64,000 nt of DNA from Bryobacterales bacterium (GTDB lineage: Bacteria > Acidobacteriota > Terriglobia > Bryobacterales > Bryobacteraceae), in NCBI GenBank assembly GCA_003164035.1, contig PLRS01000071.1:124001-188000 (forward strand). The letters run 5' to 3'. Every line of letters starts with the position of its first letter. Positions within the stretch are counted from its first letter, which is position 1. Under the pieces are notes generated by a model. It had not been told where the DNA came from, did no database searches, and saw only the letters and a list, made by a program, of their open reading frames with translations. Of this stretch, positions 16,306-25,072 are shown piece by piece. Position numbers and translations under genes: made by a program.

Positions 16306-17738
16306 CCCCACCGCCGAGTCAGGGCCGAGGATGGCTCTCCCCCTATATCCATCTTTCCAGCAACTGGGTCAGCCTGCTCGGCGTGATCCTGGTCACCTCG
16401 GCCACCGTGTTCTGGCTCTTCCTGCTGCCCACCACGCTACGGGGCGGAACCGAGAGCCCTTACATCGGCATCCTGGTCTTCATGGTGTTGCCGGCGCCGT
16501 TCTTTGCCGGCTTGGTGCTGATTCCGCTGGGCATCTGGCGGCAGCGCCGCGCCGACCGGCGGGCGCAGCTCTGGCCCGCCGCCTTTCCGCCGCTCCGCTG
16601 GAGCAATCCGGAGCTCCGCAAGCTGGCCTATTTCGTCATCTTCACCACCGCGGTCAATATCATCGTGGCCAGCCAGCTCAGCTACGGCGCCGTCAATTAC
16701 ATGGATTCGGTCACCTTCTGCGGCCAGACCTGCCACACCGTGATGCAGCCCGAGTACACCGCCTACCAGCAGTCGCCGCATTCGCGCGTCGAGTGCGTCA
16801 AATGCCACATCGGTCCCGGCGCGTCCTGGTTCGTGCGCAGCAAGCTGTCCGGCGTGGGACAGGTCTTTGCCGTAACCTTCCACACTTACCCCCGGCCGAT
16901 TCCGACGCCGGTCCACAACCTGCGCCCGGCCCGGGAAACCTGCGAAACCTGCCACTGGCCCCAGAAATACGGCGAGGACCGCCTGCGCGTGATCAATAAA
17001 TATGCCGACGACGCCACCAATTCGCTTACCAAAACCGTCCTGCTGATGAAGATCGGCGGCGGCAACCACGGCATCGGCATTCATGGCACCCACCTCGGGG
17101 TGGGCATACACATTCGCTATGGCCACTCCGACGAAGCCCGCCAGAACATTCCCTGGGTGGAATACGACAACCAGGGCGCTAAGACGGTCTATGCCACCAA
17201 AGACGCCCAACCGGCCGGCCTCACCATGCGGGAAATGGACTGCATGGACTGCCACAACCGCCCCTCCCACAGCTTCGAGCTGCCGGAGCGGGGCCTCGAC
17301 CGCGCCATGGGTTCCGGCGATGTTTCCCCCAACCTGCCTTTCGCCAAGAAAGAGGGCCTCGAGATTCTGAAGGTGAACTACCGCTCGCGAGAGGAAGCCG
17401 CGAGCAAAATTCCGGCCGCTTTCGCCGCCTTCTACCAGCAGAATTACCCGGAAATCTGGGCTAGCCGGCGCAGCGAAGTCACCTCCTCGGCCAACGGCGT
17501 GCTAGCCATCTATGATCGCAATATCTTCCCGGAGATGAATGTCACCTGGGGCAAGTATCCGATCAACGTCGGTCATACCGATTCCCCGGGCTGTTTCCGC
17601 TGCCACGACGGCTCTCACAACGCCCCCGCCGGCCAGGCCATCACCCAGGATTGCAACGCCTGCCATAACCTGCTCTCGATGGATGAAGCCAATCCCAAGG
17701 TCCTGACCGACCTGGGAATCACGGAAACGAAACCGTAA
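16302..17738 (+). CDS. NapC/NirT-type multihaem cytochrome c
   Basis: A 478-residue membrane-anchored cytochrome. Three hydrophobic segments (about 22-44, 56-78, 105-125) precede a periplasmic domain that starts with VTFCGQTCHTVMQPEYTAY, followed by RVECVKCHIGPGA, the NapC/NirT hallmark. There are five CXXCH motifs (CVKCH, CETCH, CMDCH, CFRCH, CNACH), and the first site is a CX3CH (CGQTCH). The protein is larger than NapC or NrfH and has two extra membrane segments. It probably oxidises quinol and passes electrons to the nine-haem protein encoded just upstream. It ends the cytochrome operon; no terminal reductase gene is in the window. Confidence 0.88.
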   Translation: MTPPPSQGRGWLSPYIHLSSNWVSLLGVILVTSATVFWLFLLPTTLRGGTESPYIGILVFMVLPAPFFAGLVLIPLGIWRQRRADRRAQLWPAAFPPLRWSNPELRKLAYFVIFTTAVNIIVASQLSYGAVNYMDSVTFCGQTCHTVMQPEYTAYQQSPHSRVECVKCHIGPGASWFVRSKLSGVGQVFAVTFHTYPRPIPTPVHNLRPARETCETCHWPQKYGEDRLRVINKYADDATNSLTKTVLLMKIGGGNHGIGIHGTHLGVGIHIRYGHSDEARQNIPWVEYDNQGAKTVYATKDAQPAGLTMREMDCMDCHNRPSHSFELPERGLDRAMGSGDVSPNLPFAKKEGLEILKVNYRSREEAASKIPAAFAAFYQQNYPEIWASRRSEVTSSANGVLAIYDRNIFPEMNVTWGKYPINVGHTDSPGCFRCHDGSHNAPAGQAITQDCNACHNLLSMDEANPKVLTDLGITETKP

Positions 17739-17864
17739 AACCCAAGCTACGCAACTTTCATCGATTCAGCGCCGTTCGCGATTGCCGCCCCCATGTCGGC
17801 TCGAACAGACTGTCTGAGTGAAAAAATCACGGTTCTTCGTAACTAATCCACAAGTTTAACGTAC

Positions 17865-17870
17865 TATAAT
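17865..17870 (+). promoter_or_regulatory. -10 element, near-leaderless PadR gene
   Basis: TATAAT inside TACTATAATAAG ends 10 bases before the PadR start codon at 17881. Transcription would start about 3-5 bases before the ATG, leaving essentially no leader and no ribosome site. I see no good -35. PadR may bind here to control itself. Confidence 0.6.
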
Positions 17871-17880
17871 AAGACCGTCT

Positions 17881-18219
17881 ATGGGAACGGAGAAAAACAG
17901 AGAAGACCTGTTACCGGGAACGCTCGACATGCTGGTGCTCAAAATATTGATGAGCGGCCATTTGCACGGATACGCAATCGCGCAACTGATCCAGCAACTA
18001 TCCGACGATCTCCTGCGCGTGGAGGAAGGCTCGCTCTATCCGGCGCTGCAGAGGCTCGAACTGAATGGATGGATTACGGGCGAGTGGGGCCTGTCGGCGA
18101 ATAATCGACGGGCTCGCTTCTACCAACTGACGCCCGATGGGCGAAAGCGACTGGCGGAGGAGTCGGCCCGCTACAGGCGGGTAACGGGCGCGGTCGCTCG
18201 GATTATGGGGTTCGCTTAA
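17881..18219 (+). CDS. PadR-family transcriptional regulator
   Basis: A 112-residue winged-helix repressor. The family signature is LLPGTLDMLVLKILMSGHLHGYAIAQLIQQ, followed by EEGSLYPALQRLELNGWITGEWG (recognition helix and wing) and the dimerisation helix. It is of the short PadR-s1 type. As in many acidobacteria it directly precedes a giant MacB/FtsX permease gene (20 bases apart), so the permease is the likely target, possibly together with autoregulation. The effector is unknown. Confidence 0.92.
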   Translation: MGTEKNREDLLPGTLDMLVLKILMSGHLHGYAIAQLIQQLSDDLLRVEEGSLYPALQRLELNGWITGEWGLSANNRRARFYQLTPDGRKRLAEESARYRRVTGAVARIMGFA

Positions 18220-18239
18220 GGGGGGACTACGGAGATCGC

Positions 18240-20879
18240 ATGCGGGCAGGTTCCAGTTGGAAACGCTTTCGACGCCGTTTACGGTTTTTGCTCGCCCATA
18301 GCGAGCGGGAGCGGCTGTTGTGGGAAGAGATGGAGTTTCACATCGAGTCATTGGCTCGAGACTTCGCCGCGCAGGGCCTGTCTGAGGTGGAAGCGCGCGC
18401 GGCGGCAAGGAGAAAGTTCGGCAATATGGCGCAGAAATCGGAAGAATCCCGCAGCGTGTGGTTGGTTCGTTGGTGGAGCGATCTGGCACAGGATCTGCGT
18501 TACGCGTTTCGGGGGATGCGGCGCGATGCCGGGTTTACAGTGTTTACGATCCTCATCGCCGGCCTCGGCATTGGGGCCAGTTCGACTGTGTTCAGCATGG
18601 TGAACGCGCTCCTGCTGCGCCCCCTCCCGTTCCGCGATCCGGGCCGTCTGGTCTGGATTGCGAACCAGGAATGGTCCACTCAAGTGAGCAACTTCCTGGA
18701 CCTGCGGGAGCAGAATCACTCCTTCTCCGATCTGGCCGGGTGGTCCGGCGGTGGCACCGGAGCCTGGCAATTGACGGGCACCGGCGAGCCGGAACGGGTG
18801 ACGGGCGTTCCCGTGACTCAGAACCTTTTTCCGCTGCTGGGAGTTGAACCGGCGCTCGGGCGGTCGTTCACAGCAGACGAATGCCGGCAAAAGGATTACG
18901 CTCCTCAGGCCGTGCTTCTCAGCTACGGCTTTTGGCAACGGCGGTTCGCTTCAGACCCCTCAGTGGTGGGCAGCAAGTTGATATTCAACAATCGCGCCGT
19001 CACCGTGGCGGGCGTGCTGCCGGCCTCTTTCGACTTCGCCGCACTATTCGCGCCCGGCACGCCGGTGGATATCTTCATTCCCTGGCCGTTGACGGACGAA
19101 ACGAACCGGCGAGGCAATACCATGACGATCGTCGGCCGGTTGAAGCCCGGCGCTACGGTAGAGGCCGCACGTCCGGAATTCATTCAACTGGCAAAACAGA
19201 TGGAGATCCAGCATCCCCCTCCCGAACGGAATCCCGTCGTTCCGAGGCTGACTCCGCTCGATCAACGCATCAATGGGCGCGTTCGGCCGGCCTTGCTGGT
19301 GCTGGCTTGCGCGGTCGGCGTCGTGATGTTGATTGTGTGCGCGAACCTCTCGAATCTGCAGTTGGCCCGTATGGGAGCGCGGCAAAGGGAGCTGGCAATG
19401 CGGGCGGCGCTGGGCGCGGGGCGTCTTCGCCTGCTGCGGCAGATGTTTACCGAAAGCATCGCGCTCTCCTGTTGCGGCGCGGTGCTGGGCCTCGCTCTCG
19501 CGCTGGCCGGCGCACGCGCGGTGGCGCATCTGAGCGCCTTCAATCTTCCCTTGCTAACCGGCGTGCGCATCGACGGAAACGTGCTCGCTTTCACGCTGGT
19601 CGCGGCCGTTCTTACCGGCGTCCTATTCGGGGTGTTGCCTGCGCTTCAGGCTCCCGCATTAGAGATGCAGGACGCGCTGAAAGAGGGTGGCCGCGGGCTG
19701 AGCGCCGGCAAGCGTCGTGCCTGGCTGCGCAACGGATTGGTGGTTTCCGAGATCGCCTTCGCCTCGGTTTTGCTGGTGGGCGCGGGTCTCCTGGTGCGCA
19801 GTTTTGTTCGCGTACTCGACGTCAATCTAGGTTTTGAACCGGAGCACACGGCGGTCTTGCGGGTCGATCCGGGGACCAGGATTTCGAGCCTCGCTCGACA
19901 GAACGCTTTCCTCGATGACATGCTGCGGAGGGCGCGATCGATTCCGGGCGTCCGGGCGGCGGGAGTGAGCGACGTTTTGCCGTTTGCCGGAGACCGGTCG
20001 TGGCAGGTCGGCGCAAAGGGACATGTTTACCCGAAGGGCCAATATCCTCCTGAACCCTACATTCGGATGGTCAGCGACGGATACTTCGCGGCCGCCGGGA
20101 TCCGTTTAGAAGCCGGCCGCGGATTCACTGAGCAGGATCGTGCATCGAGCGAACCGGTCGTGATCGTGAACCAGACTTTCGCCCGCACCTTGTGGCCTGC
20201 ACAAGACCCGATCGGACAAGCGGTGACCCAGGACGGGGGCCGGCGGGTGGTCGGCGTGGTGGCCGACATCCGTCACGAAGCGCTGGAAAAAACGGGCGGG
20301 TCCGAGATGTATATTCCGCTGCGGCAGACCGGAGACTATTCCGACATCGAACTGGTGGCGCGAACGACGCTGCCGAGGGAAGTATTCGCATCGGGAATTC
20401 GAACGGCGCTGCGGCCGCTGGATCCAAATCTGCCGATTCGCGAAGTCCGAAGCCTGCAGGATTTGGTGGATAAAGCGGTGTCTCCGCGACGCTTTCTCGT
20501 CATGCTGCTCGGCGGATTCGCGGCCTTCGCGCTGGTGCTCGCTTCGCTGGGCATCTATGCGGTGATTTCGTATTCGGTAAATCAGCGGGTGCAGGAAATC
20601 GGAATTCGGATGGCGCTGGGGGCGTCGCCGGCCGAGTTGCAACGTCGTATCCTTTTGCGCACGTTCGGATTGGCGGCGTTGGGGCTCGCGTTGGGCATGG
20701 CGGCGTCGCGAGCGTTGTCGAACACGCTGGGGAGCCTGCTGTTCGGCGTGACCTCCGGCGACCCGGTCACCTATGTGGGCGTTGGTGCGTTGCTGATCGT
20801 GGTTGCGGCGGTAGCCGGATACATTCCGGCCTGGCGCGCCTCGCGGATCGATCCCATGGTCGCGCTGCGGTCGAATTGA
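18240..20879 (+). CDS. Acidobacterial duplicated orphan permease (ADOP), MacB/FtsX type
   Basis: An 879-residue permease made of two MacB-type halves. After a cytoplasmic helical lead (MEFHIESLARDFAAQGLSEVEARAAARRKFGN, typical of ADOPs) comes helix FTVFTILIAGLGIGASSTVFSMVNALLLRPLP, then a periplasmic MacB-core, three FtsX helices (about 360-480), a second signal-like helix (about 498-520), a second core, and final FtsX helices (about 755-870) with the motif EIGIRMALGASPAELQRRIL. No ATPase gene is adjacent, which is normal for this family. It is in an operon with padR. Export of toxic compounds or lipids is inference. Confidence 0.9.
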   Translation: MRAGSSWKRFRRRLRFLLAHSERERLLWEEMEFHIESLARDFAAQGLSEVEARAAARRKFGNMAQKSEESRSVWLVRWWSDLAQDLRYAFRGMRRDAGFTVFTILIAGLGIGASSTVFSMVNALLLRPLPFRDPGRLVWIANQEWSTQVSNFLDLREQNHSFSDLAGWSGGGTGAWQLTGTGEPERVTGVPVTQNLFPLLGVEPALGRSFTADECRQKDYAPQAVLLSYGFWQRRFASDPSVVGSKLIFNNRAVTVAGVLPASFDFAALFAPGTPVDIFIPWPLTDETNRRGNTMTIVGRLKPGATVEAARPEFIQLAKQMEIQHPPPERNPVVPRLTPLDQRINGRVRPALLVLACAVGVVMLIVCANLSNLQLARMGARQRELAMRAALGAGRLRLLRQMFTESIALSCCGAVLGLALALAGARAVAHLSAFNLPLLTGVRIDGNVLAFTLVAAVLTGVLFGVLPALQAPALEMQDALKEGGRGLSAGKRRAWLRNGLVVSEIAFASVLLVGAGLLVRSFVRVLDVNLGFEPEHTAVLRVDPGTRISSLARQNAFLDDMLRRARSIPGVRAAGVSDVLPFAGDRSWQVGAKGHVYPKGQYPPEPYIRMVSDGYFAAAGIRLEAGRGFTEQDRASSEPVVIVNQTFARTLWPAQDPIGQAVTQDGGRRVVGVVADIRHEALEKTGGSEMYIPLRQTGDYSDIELVARTTLPREVFASGIRTALRPLDPNLPIREVRSLQDLVDKAVSPRRFLVMLLGGFAAFALVLASLGIYAVISYSVNQRVQEIGIRMALGASPAELQRRILLRTFGLAALGLALGMAASRALSNTLGSLLFGVTSGDPVTYVGVGALLIVVAAVAGYIPAWRASRIDPMVALRSN

Positions 20880-20916
20880 GCGCGGACAACGGCCGCCCCT
20901 TCCCCTCGCAAACAAA

Positions 20917-20948
20917 AACCCCGCTGCCTTTTGAGGGGCAGCGGGGTT
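20917..20948 (-). terminator. Intrinsic terminator of the TonB-receptor gene
   Basis: A perfect 12-base stem (AACCCCGCTGCC / GGCAGCGGGGTT) with an 8-base loop. On the minus strand it is followed by TTTTTGTTTG, a good intrinsic terminator 27 bases after the receptor stop. On the plus strand it is followed only by CTTT, so it may also weakly end the permease transcript. Confidence 0.88.
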
Positions 20949-20974
20949 CTTTGGGGGTCAACGCAGCTTTTGAA

Positions 20975-23900
20975 TCAGAAAGCGAAGCGCAGAGCTAACT
21001 GTATAGTCCGGGCATCGCGGTAGCCGCCCGAAGCCGGCTGCCCGAAGGTGCCGTCGCTGGCGGAAAGTCCGCTACCCGGATTATCACCGTTGAAATTGGT
21101 GTTGATGGACCAGAGTTCCGGATGGTTGAACAGGTTGAAGACCTCGAAGCGGAACGTGACCTTCGCTCGTTCCGTGATAGCGAAGCTCTTCATCAGGGCC
21201 ATGTCCACGTTGCTGATGCCCGGCAAGCGGAGAGCGTTGCGGCCCAGATCGCCCCACTGGCCATCCGGCGGACGAATGAAGGCCGACTGATTCAGCACCA
21301 GCGATCCACCCGATGTGGCATACGGATTGCCGACCACGTCGGGATACTGGCCGCTATTGATGCCGTCGTTACCTATGTTCAAGCCAAACAGGTTTCCGTT
21401 GGATCCGATGGTGACCGGCATCCCCGATTGGTAGCGGACCACGCCGCTCAGTTCCCACCCGTTGAGCACTTCCCGCAGGAAACGATTATCGAGCGAGCCC
21501 CTTACCTTCGGCAGCATGTAAATGGCGTCGAGCGAGACCACGTTCGGCTGGTCGTATCCCGCATTGGCGTAGCTGCAGCGAATGCAGAAGGGGTTGTTGA
21601 TGTTGTCGGAGTCGTTGTCGCCGGTGTCCAGAACGTGGGACCAGGTGTAGTTGAAATTCACCGCCAGGTTGTCGGCGAAACGCCGGTTGAGCCGGAACAT
21701 CAGGGCGTTATAGTGCGCGTAGGAGTTGGTTTCGATCGCCGTCAGGTTGCCCCAGCCGGCGTATGGCAGAAGTGCGCTGTTCCAGCCGTTGACCGACGCC
21801 GACAGGTTGTTGTTCTGGAAATAGCCGTTGGGAAGCGCATTGACCGCCCGCTGGTCCATCAGGTGAATGGAGTGGCTGCCGGAGTAAGACAGGTCGAGGC
21901 TGAACTTGGCCGGCAACTGGTGCTGAATGCCGACGTACCAGGTGTAAACGCTCGGCATGGTGTTGTTGGTGGGCCAAATCGTCATATTGGGCGGTTGGAT
22001 GGGCGATGTGGCCGTTCCCACCCCGGCGGTGCTGAAGTTAGCCACGTTCTGGTTGTATATCGATCCGGAGTAAAGATTGGGGAATTGCCCGCCCGCGCCA
22101 AAGCTGAAGTTGTTCTGGCGGAGGCGTTCGTTGAATACGGCGGCGCCGGCGCGCAGGGCCGTCTTGCCATCTCCAAATACGTCGTACGCGAAGCCGAGAC
22201 GGGGTTCGGGGAACGATTTGGGCGGAGAGAATCCGGAATCGGTGCCGTTGCATGGATCGCAGATCATTCCCAGGTTCGTGAGTGCCGTCACCGGATTGGC
22301 TTCGATGAAACCGGGCTGATAGCCGTTCTGCACGCCCGCGGTCGTGTTGATGAGGGGGGCATTCGAGCGGTTATACTTGCTGAGATCCACGCTGTAAATC
22401 GTCCATGTGCCTTCCCCGCCCGGCGTGCCGCCGCGAACGACGGTGTAGGTGGGATCCATATGGACGAAGCGCAGACCGTAATCGATGGTCAGGCGCTTGC
22501 TGACTTTCCAGTTATCCTGGGCGTAAAAGTCGAATTCCCAAAAACGGAAATAGGGGAAAACGGCGCCGCTCAGGTTGGTATAGTTGTTGAAGTTGCCCAA
22601 CATCATGTTGGCCAGCCCGCTGCCGGTGTCCTGGGTGAACGAGGCATTCGTATTCGTACTGAAATTGATGTTGCCCTCCATGCCCCAGGTTCCTGTCTGC
22701 GCCTTGTCGTCGCGATTGAAAAAGGCGCCAAACTTGAAGTTGTGGCTGCCCTTGATCCAGGAGATGTTTTCGGTGGCGCCGTAGTCTTTACCCCAGTTGT
22801 GCCATCCCGGGTCGCCCAGGGACCAGCCAAGCCCGTTCACTCCCGTAGTCACATCGGGAACCGAGTTGGTGATGTTGGTCGCCGGGAAGACCTGGGCGAA
22901 GTTGGCGCCCAGCGCGGTGCGATCGACGGGATTGTTGCCAACCACCGACAGCGACTGAGACTGGTGGTTGTACGTCAGGATCGTCTCGGAAGCCAGGTGA
23001 GGCGTGAACGTGGTCACCAGGTTCCACGCCCAGGAACTGCCCGGCTTTGGCCGCGCCTGCTCCTGGAACGGAAAAGGCTGGCTGCCCCAGATTCCATTGG
23101 CGATGGACTCTTTCTGGTAGTCGTTCACCCAGCGGAAGAAACTGGTCATCTTGCTGCTGATGTTGAAGTCCACACGCAGCATGTCCTGGTTCTTCGTCAG
23201 GTCGTCGGGGTTGTTGTAGTAGTAGCGCACGTAGCCCGGGACTCCAGGCGTGGCGGGAAGGCCGGAATAACCGGGGAGCCCTGTATAGATCTTCAGCATG
23301 TTGGCGCTGAGCGGCTGCCACATCGATTGGGGAACGACGTTGTTCGGGAAAGCAACCCCGCCGGTGATGTTGCCGGAGCCGTCGCGGGTGACCGTTCCTG
23401 GTTCGAAAACGGTTCCGGTCTTGAACCCGGGCGCATACGTCATATTGGTCGAAAGCAGCAACGGAGCGAAGTTCCCGCCCATCACGGTCGCGTTGGGCAT
23501 ATCCGCATAGTTGCTGCTGGGCTCGTTGCGGCGCGTCATCTCCCTGTTGAAGAAGAAGAACAAGCGCTTGTCCTGCCTGGTGGACAGTTTAGGCACCGGT
23601 ACCCAGCCGCTGAAATTGCCGCCAAATTGGTTGTAACGCAGCGGCGCCTGGAAGGTGTTGTCCTGCACTTCTTTCGCGTCGAAATAGTTGTTGCGGAGAT
23701 ACTCGTACAACGTGCCGTGGAACTGCGCCGCGCCAGACTTGGTCTGCACCGCGATCACCATGCCGGAGTTCCGTCCGTACTCGGCGTTGAAGCCGCTCTC
23801 CAGCACCCGGAACTCGGCAATCGTATCGACGCTGGCTTGGGTATACTGCGACTGGTTGTCGCCCACGTCGATATTCGGAGATCCGTCCAGGTACATATTG

Positions 23901-24496
23901 TTCTCCGAGCCGCGTCCGCCCAGAGAATGGAACTGCGATACGTCGTTGAAGTCGACCGCAAAATCGCTTTGGGCCGAACTCCCCATGCCTGGCACGGTGC
24001 TCATCAAAGAGGTGAAGTTCCGGCCGTTCATGGGCAATTCCGATATTTCCATCTTGTCGACGATGTAGGACTTGTCCATCGTGTTGGTTGTGACCAACGG
24101 CGTGGCGTCCGCTTCCACGGACACAACATCCTTAACATTGCCTACCGCCAGCGTCACCTGTCCCACGTCCAACTTGGTGTTGACGTCCAGCGTGACCGTG
24201 AGTTCAGACTTCTTGAATCCGACCTTCTCGACACCGATGGTGTACCTGCCCGGCTCAATATCGATGGCCTGAAACCGGCCCGATTGATCGGTGCTGGTTT
24301 CCCGGACGGTGCTTCCCTTGGCCGCGTCCACGATCTTGACGGAAGCCTGCGGGACGAGGGCACCGGTAGGGTCGACAACGGTGCCGCTGATGTACTGCGA
24401 CTGCGCCATCATGGGGGGCGCAAGCAGCAAAGGCAGGAGGGCCGAAAGAACCGCCATCGCGATCTTCAGGCCGCTCCAGGTTCGTCTTATCTTCAT
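20975..24496 (-). CDS. Oar-like TonB-dependent outer-membrane receptor
   Basis: A 1173-residue outer-membrane protein. The signal peptide (about 1-31, ending PPMMAQ) is followed by a carboxypeptidase-regulatory domain (about 34-115: YISGTVVDPTGALVPQASVKI...YTIGVEKVGF). Then come a plug domain (about 130-260, SELPMNGRNFTSLMSTVPG) and a long beta-barrel ending in LRFAF with a terminal Phe. This is the acidobacterial Oar/CarboxypepD_reg receptor class, thought to take up large ligands such as oligosaccharides. It lies near a GH94 enzyme and a symporter on the same strand, which is compatible with sugar import, but 576 bases of non-coding DNA separate them. Confidence 0.9.
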   Translation of the reverse strand: MKIRRTWSGLKIAMAVLSALLPLLLAPPMMAQSQYISGTVVDPTGALVPQASVKIVDAAKGSTVRETSTDQSGRFQAIDIEPGRYTIGVEKVGFKKSELTVTLDVNTKLDVGQVTLAVGNVKDVVSVEADATPLVTTNTMDKSYIVDKMEISELPMNGRNFTSLMSTVPGMGSSAQSDFAVDFNDVSQFHSLGGRGSENNMYLDGSPNIDVGDNQSQYTQASVDTIAEFRVLESGFNAEYGRNSGMVIAVQTKSGAAQFHGTLYEYLRNNYFDAKEVQDNTFQAPLRYNQFGGNFSGWVPVPKLSTRQDKRLFFFFNREMTRRNEPSSNYADMPNATVMGGNFAPLLLSTNMTYAPGFKTGTVFEPGTVTRDGSGNITGGVAFPNNVVPQSMWQPLSANMLKIYTGLPGYSGLPATPGVPGYVRYYYNNPDDLTKNQDMLRVDFNISSKMTSFFRWVNDYQKESIANGIWGSQPFPFQEQARPKPGSSWAWNLVTTFTPHLASETILTYNHQSQSLSVVGNNPVDRTALGANFAQVFPATNITNSVPDVTTGVNGLGWSLGDPGWHNWGKDYGATENISWIKGSHNFKFGAFFNRDDKAQTGTWGMEGNINFSTNTNASFTQDTGSGLANMMLGNFNNYTNLSGAVFPYFRFWEFDFYAQDNWKVSKRLTIDYGLRFVHMDPTYTVVRGGTPGGEGTWTIYSVDLSKYNRSNAPLINTTAGVQNGYQPGFIEANPVTALTNLGMICDPCNGTDSGFSPPKSFPEPRLGFAYDVFGDGKTALRAGAAVFNERLRQNNFSFGAGGQFPNLYSGSIYNQNVANFSTAGVGTATSPIQPPNMTIWPTNNTMPSVYTWYVGIQHQLPAKFSLDLSYSGSHSIHLMDQRAVNALPNGYFQNNNLSASVNGWNSALLPYAGWGNLTAIETNSYAHYNALMFRLNRRFADNLAVNFNYTWSHVLDTGDNDSDNINNPFCIRCSYANAGYDQPNVVSLDAIYMLPKVRGSLDNRFLREVLNGWELSGVVRYQSGMPVTIGSNGNLFGLNIGNDGINSGQYPDVVGNPYATSGGSLVLNQSAFIRPPDGQWGDLGRNALRLPGISNVDMALMKSFAITERAKVTFRFEVFNLFNHPELWSINTNFNGDNPGSGLSASDGTFGQPASGGYRDARTIQLALRFAF

Positions 24497-24869
24497 AGAT
24501 AACCTCTCTCAGAGCCACACACTTCAAAGCGGGAGTACGCGTTTCCTGGCTGCGATGAGCGGACGCCGCCGCCGGTACTCACGCGGTGCAGCGACCGCGC
24601 ACTCCTCCACACCAACTCGTCTCCCTTGTGTAAACCGTAATGCAAATCTACTAAAAAAGCGAACAGGAACAAGTACAATACCGTATCTTACAATCCAACT
24701 AAGCCTTAAGCGCCTTTATAATCAATACCAAGATCGACCTCAGGTGACTCCCCGATGGCAGGTAGATTACAGCTTCCGCCGCGGCGTGTTACAGCCGAAC
24801 CAACGCCTCGGACAAAGGCAAATCGTGTCACCGGTAACATCCCCAAACTATGAAAATCGGGAGTTGAGA

Positions 24870-25044
24870 ATCCGCCGAACAGGATGAAGTGGGTGGGTTG
24901 TACGACGATTGTTGCGAGCATGGTTCAGGCGTCGAATTAAGGCATGGTCGGATCGGCGCCAGCCAAAACCGTCGCCGATCTGGTGAATCCGCCGCAACCG
25001 AAGGCCCCGTTGCAGGCATAGTTCAGATGTCAAATTAAGGCTTG
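24870..25044. repeat. Imperfect direct repeat in the gap upstream of the receptor gene
   Basis: Two units, 24870-24946 and 24994-25044, both start with GAATCCGCCG and end with a GCATxGTTCAGxxGTCxAATTAAGGC block (24918-24946 and 25016-25044). The second unit lacks about 25 internal bases. They fill the second half of the 24497-25072 gap. The first half is AT-richer (24640-24720) and probably holds the receptor promoter. No gene is visible in the gap. Confidence 0.55.
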
Positions 25045-25072
25045 ATTTCCTGGCGGACTTGCATTATTGTTA

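Noticed and set aside
21122-24502. An 1126-codon open frame on the plus strand opposite the TonB receptor gene
   Set aside because: It is the complement of a real gene; GC-rich third positions suppress stops. The translation shows no domain or signal and has a biased Val/Arg/His composition.
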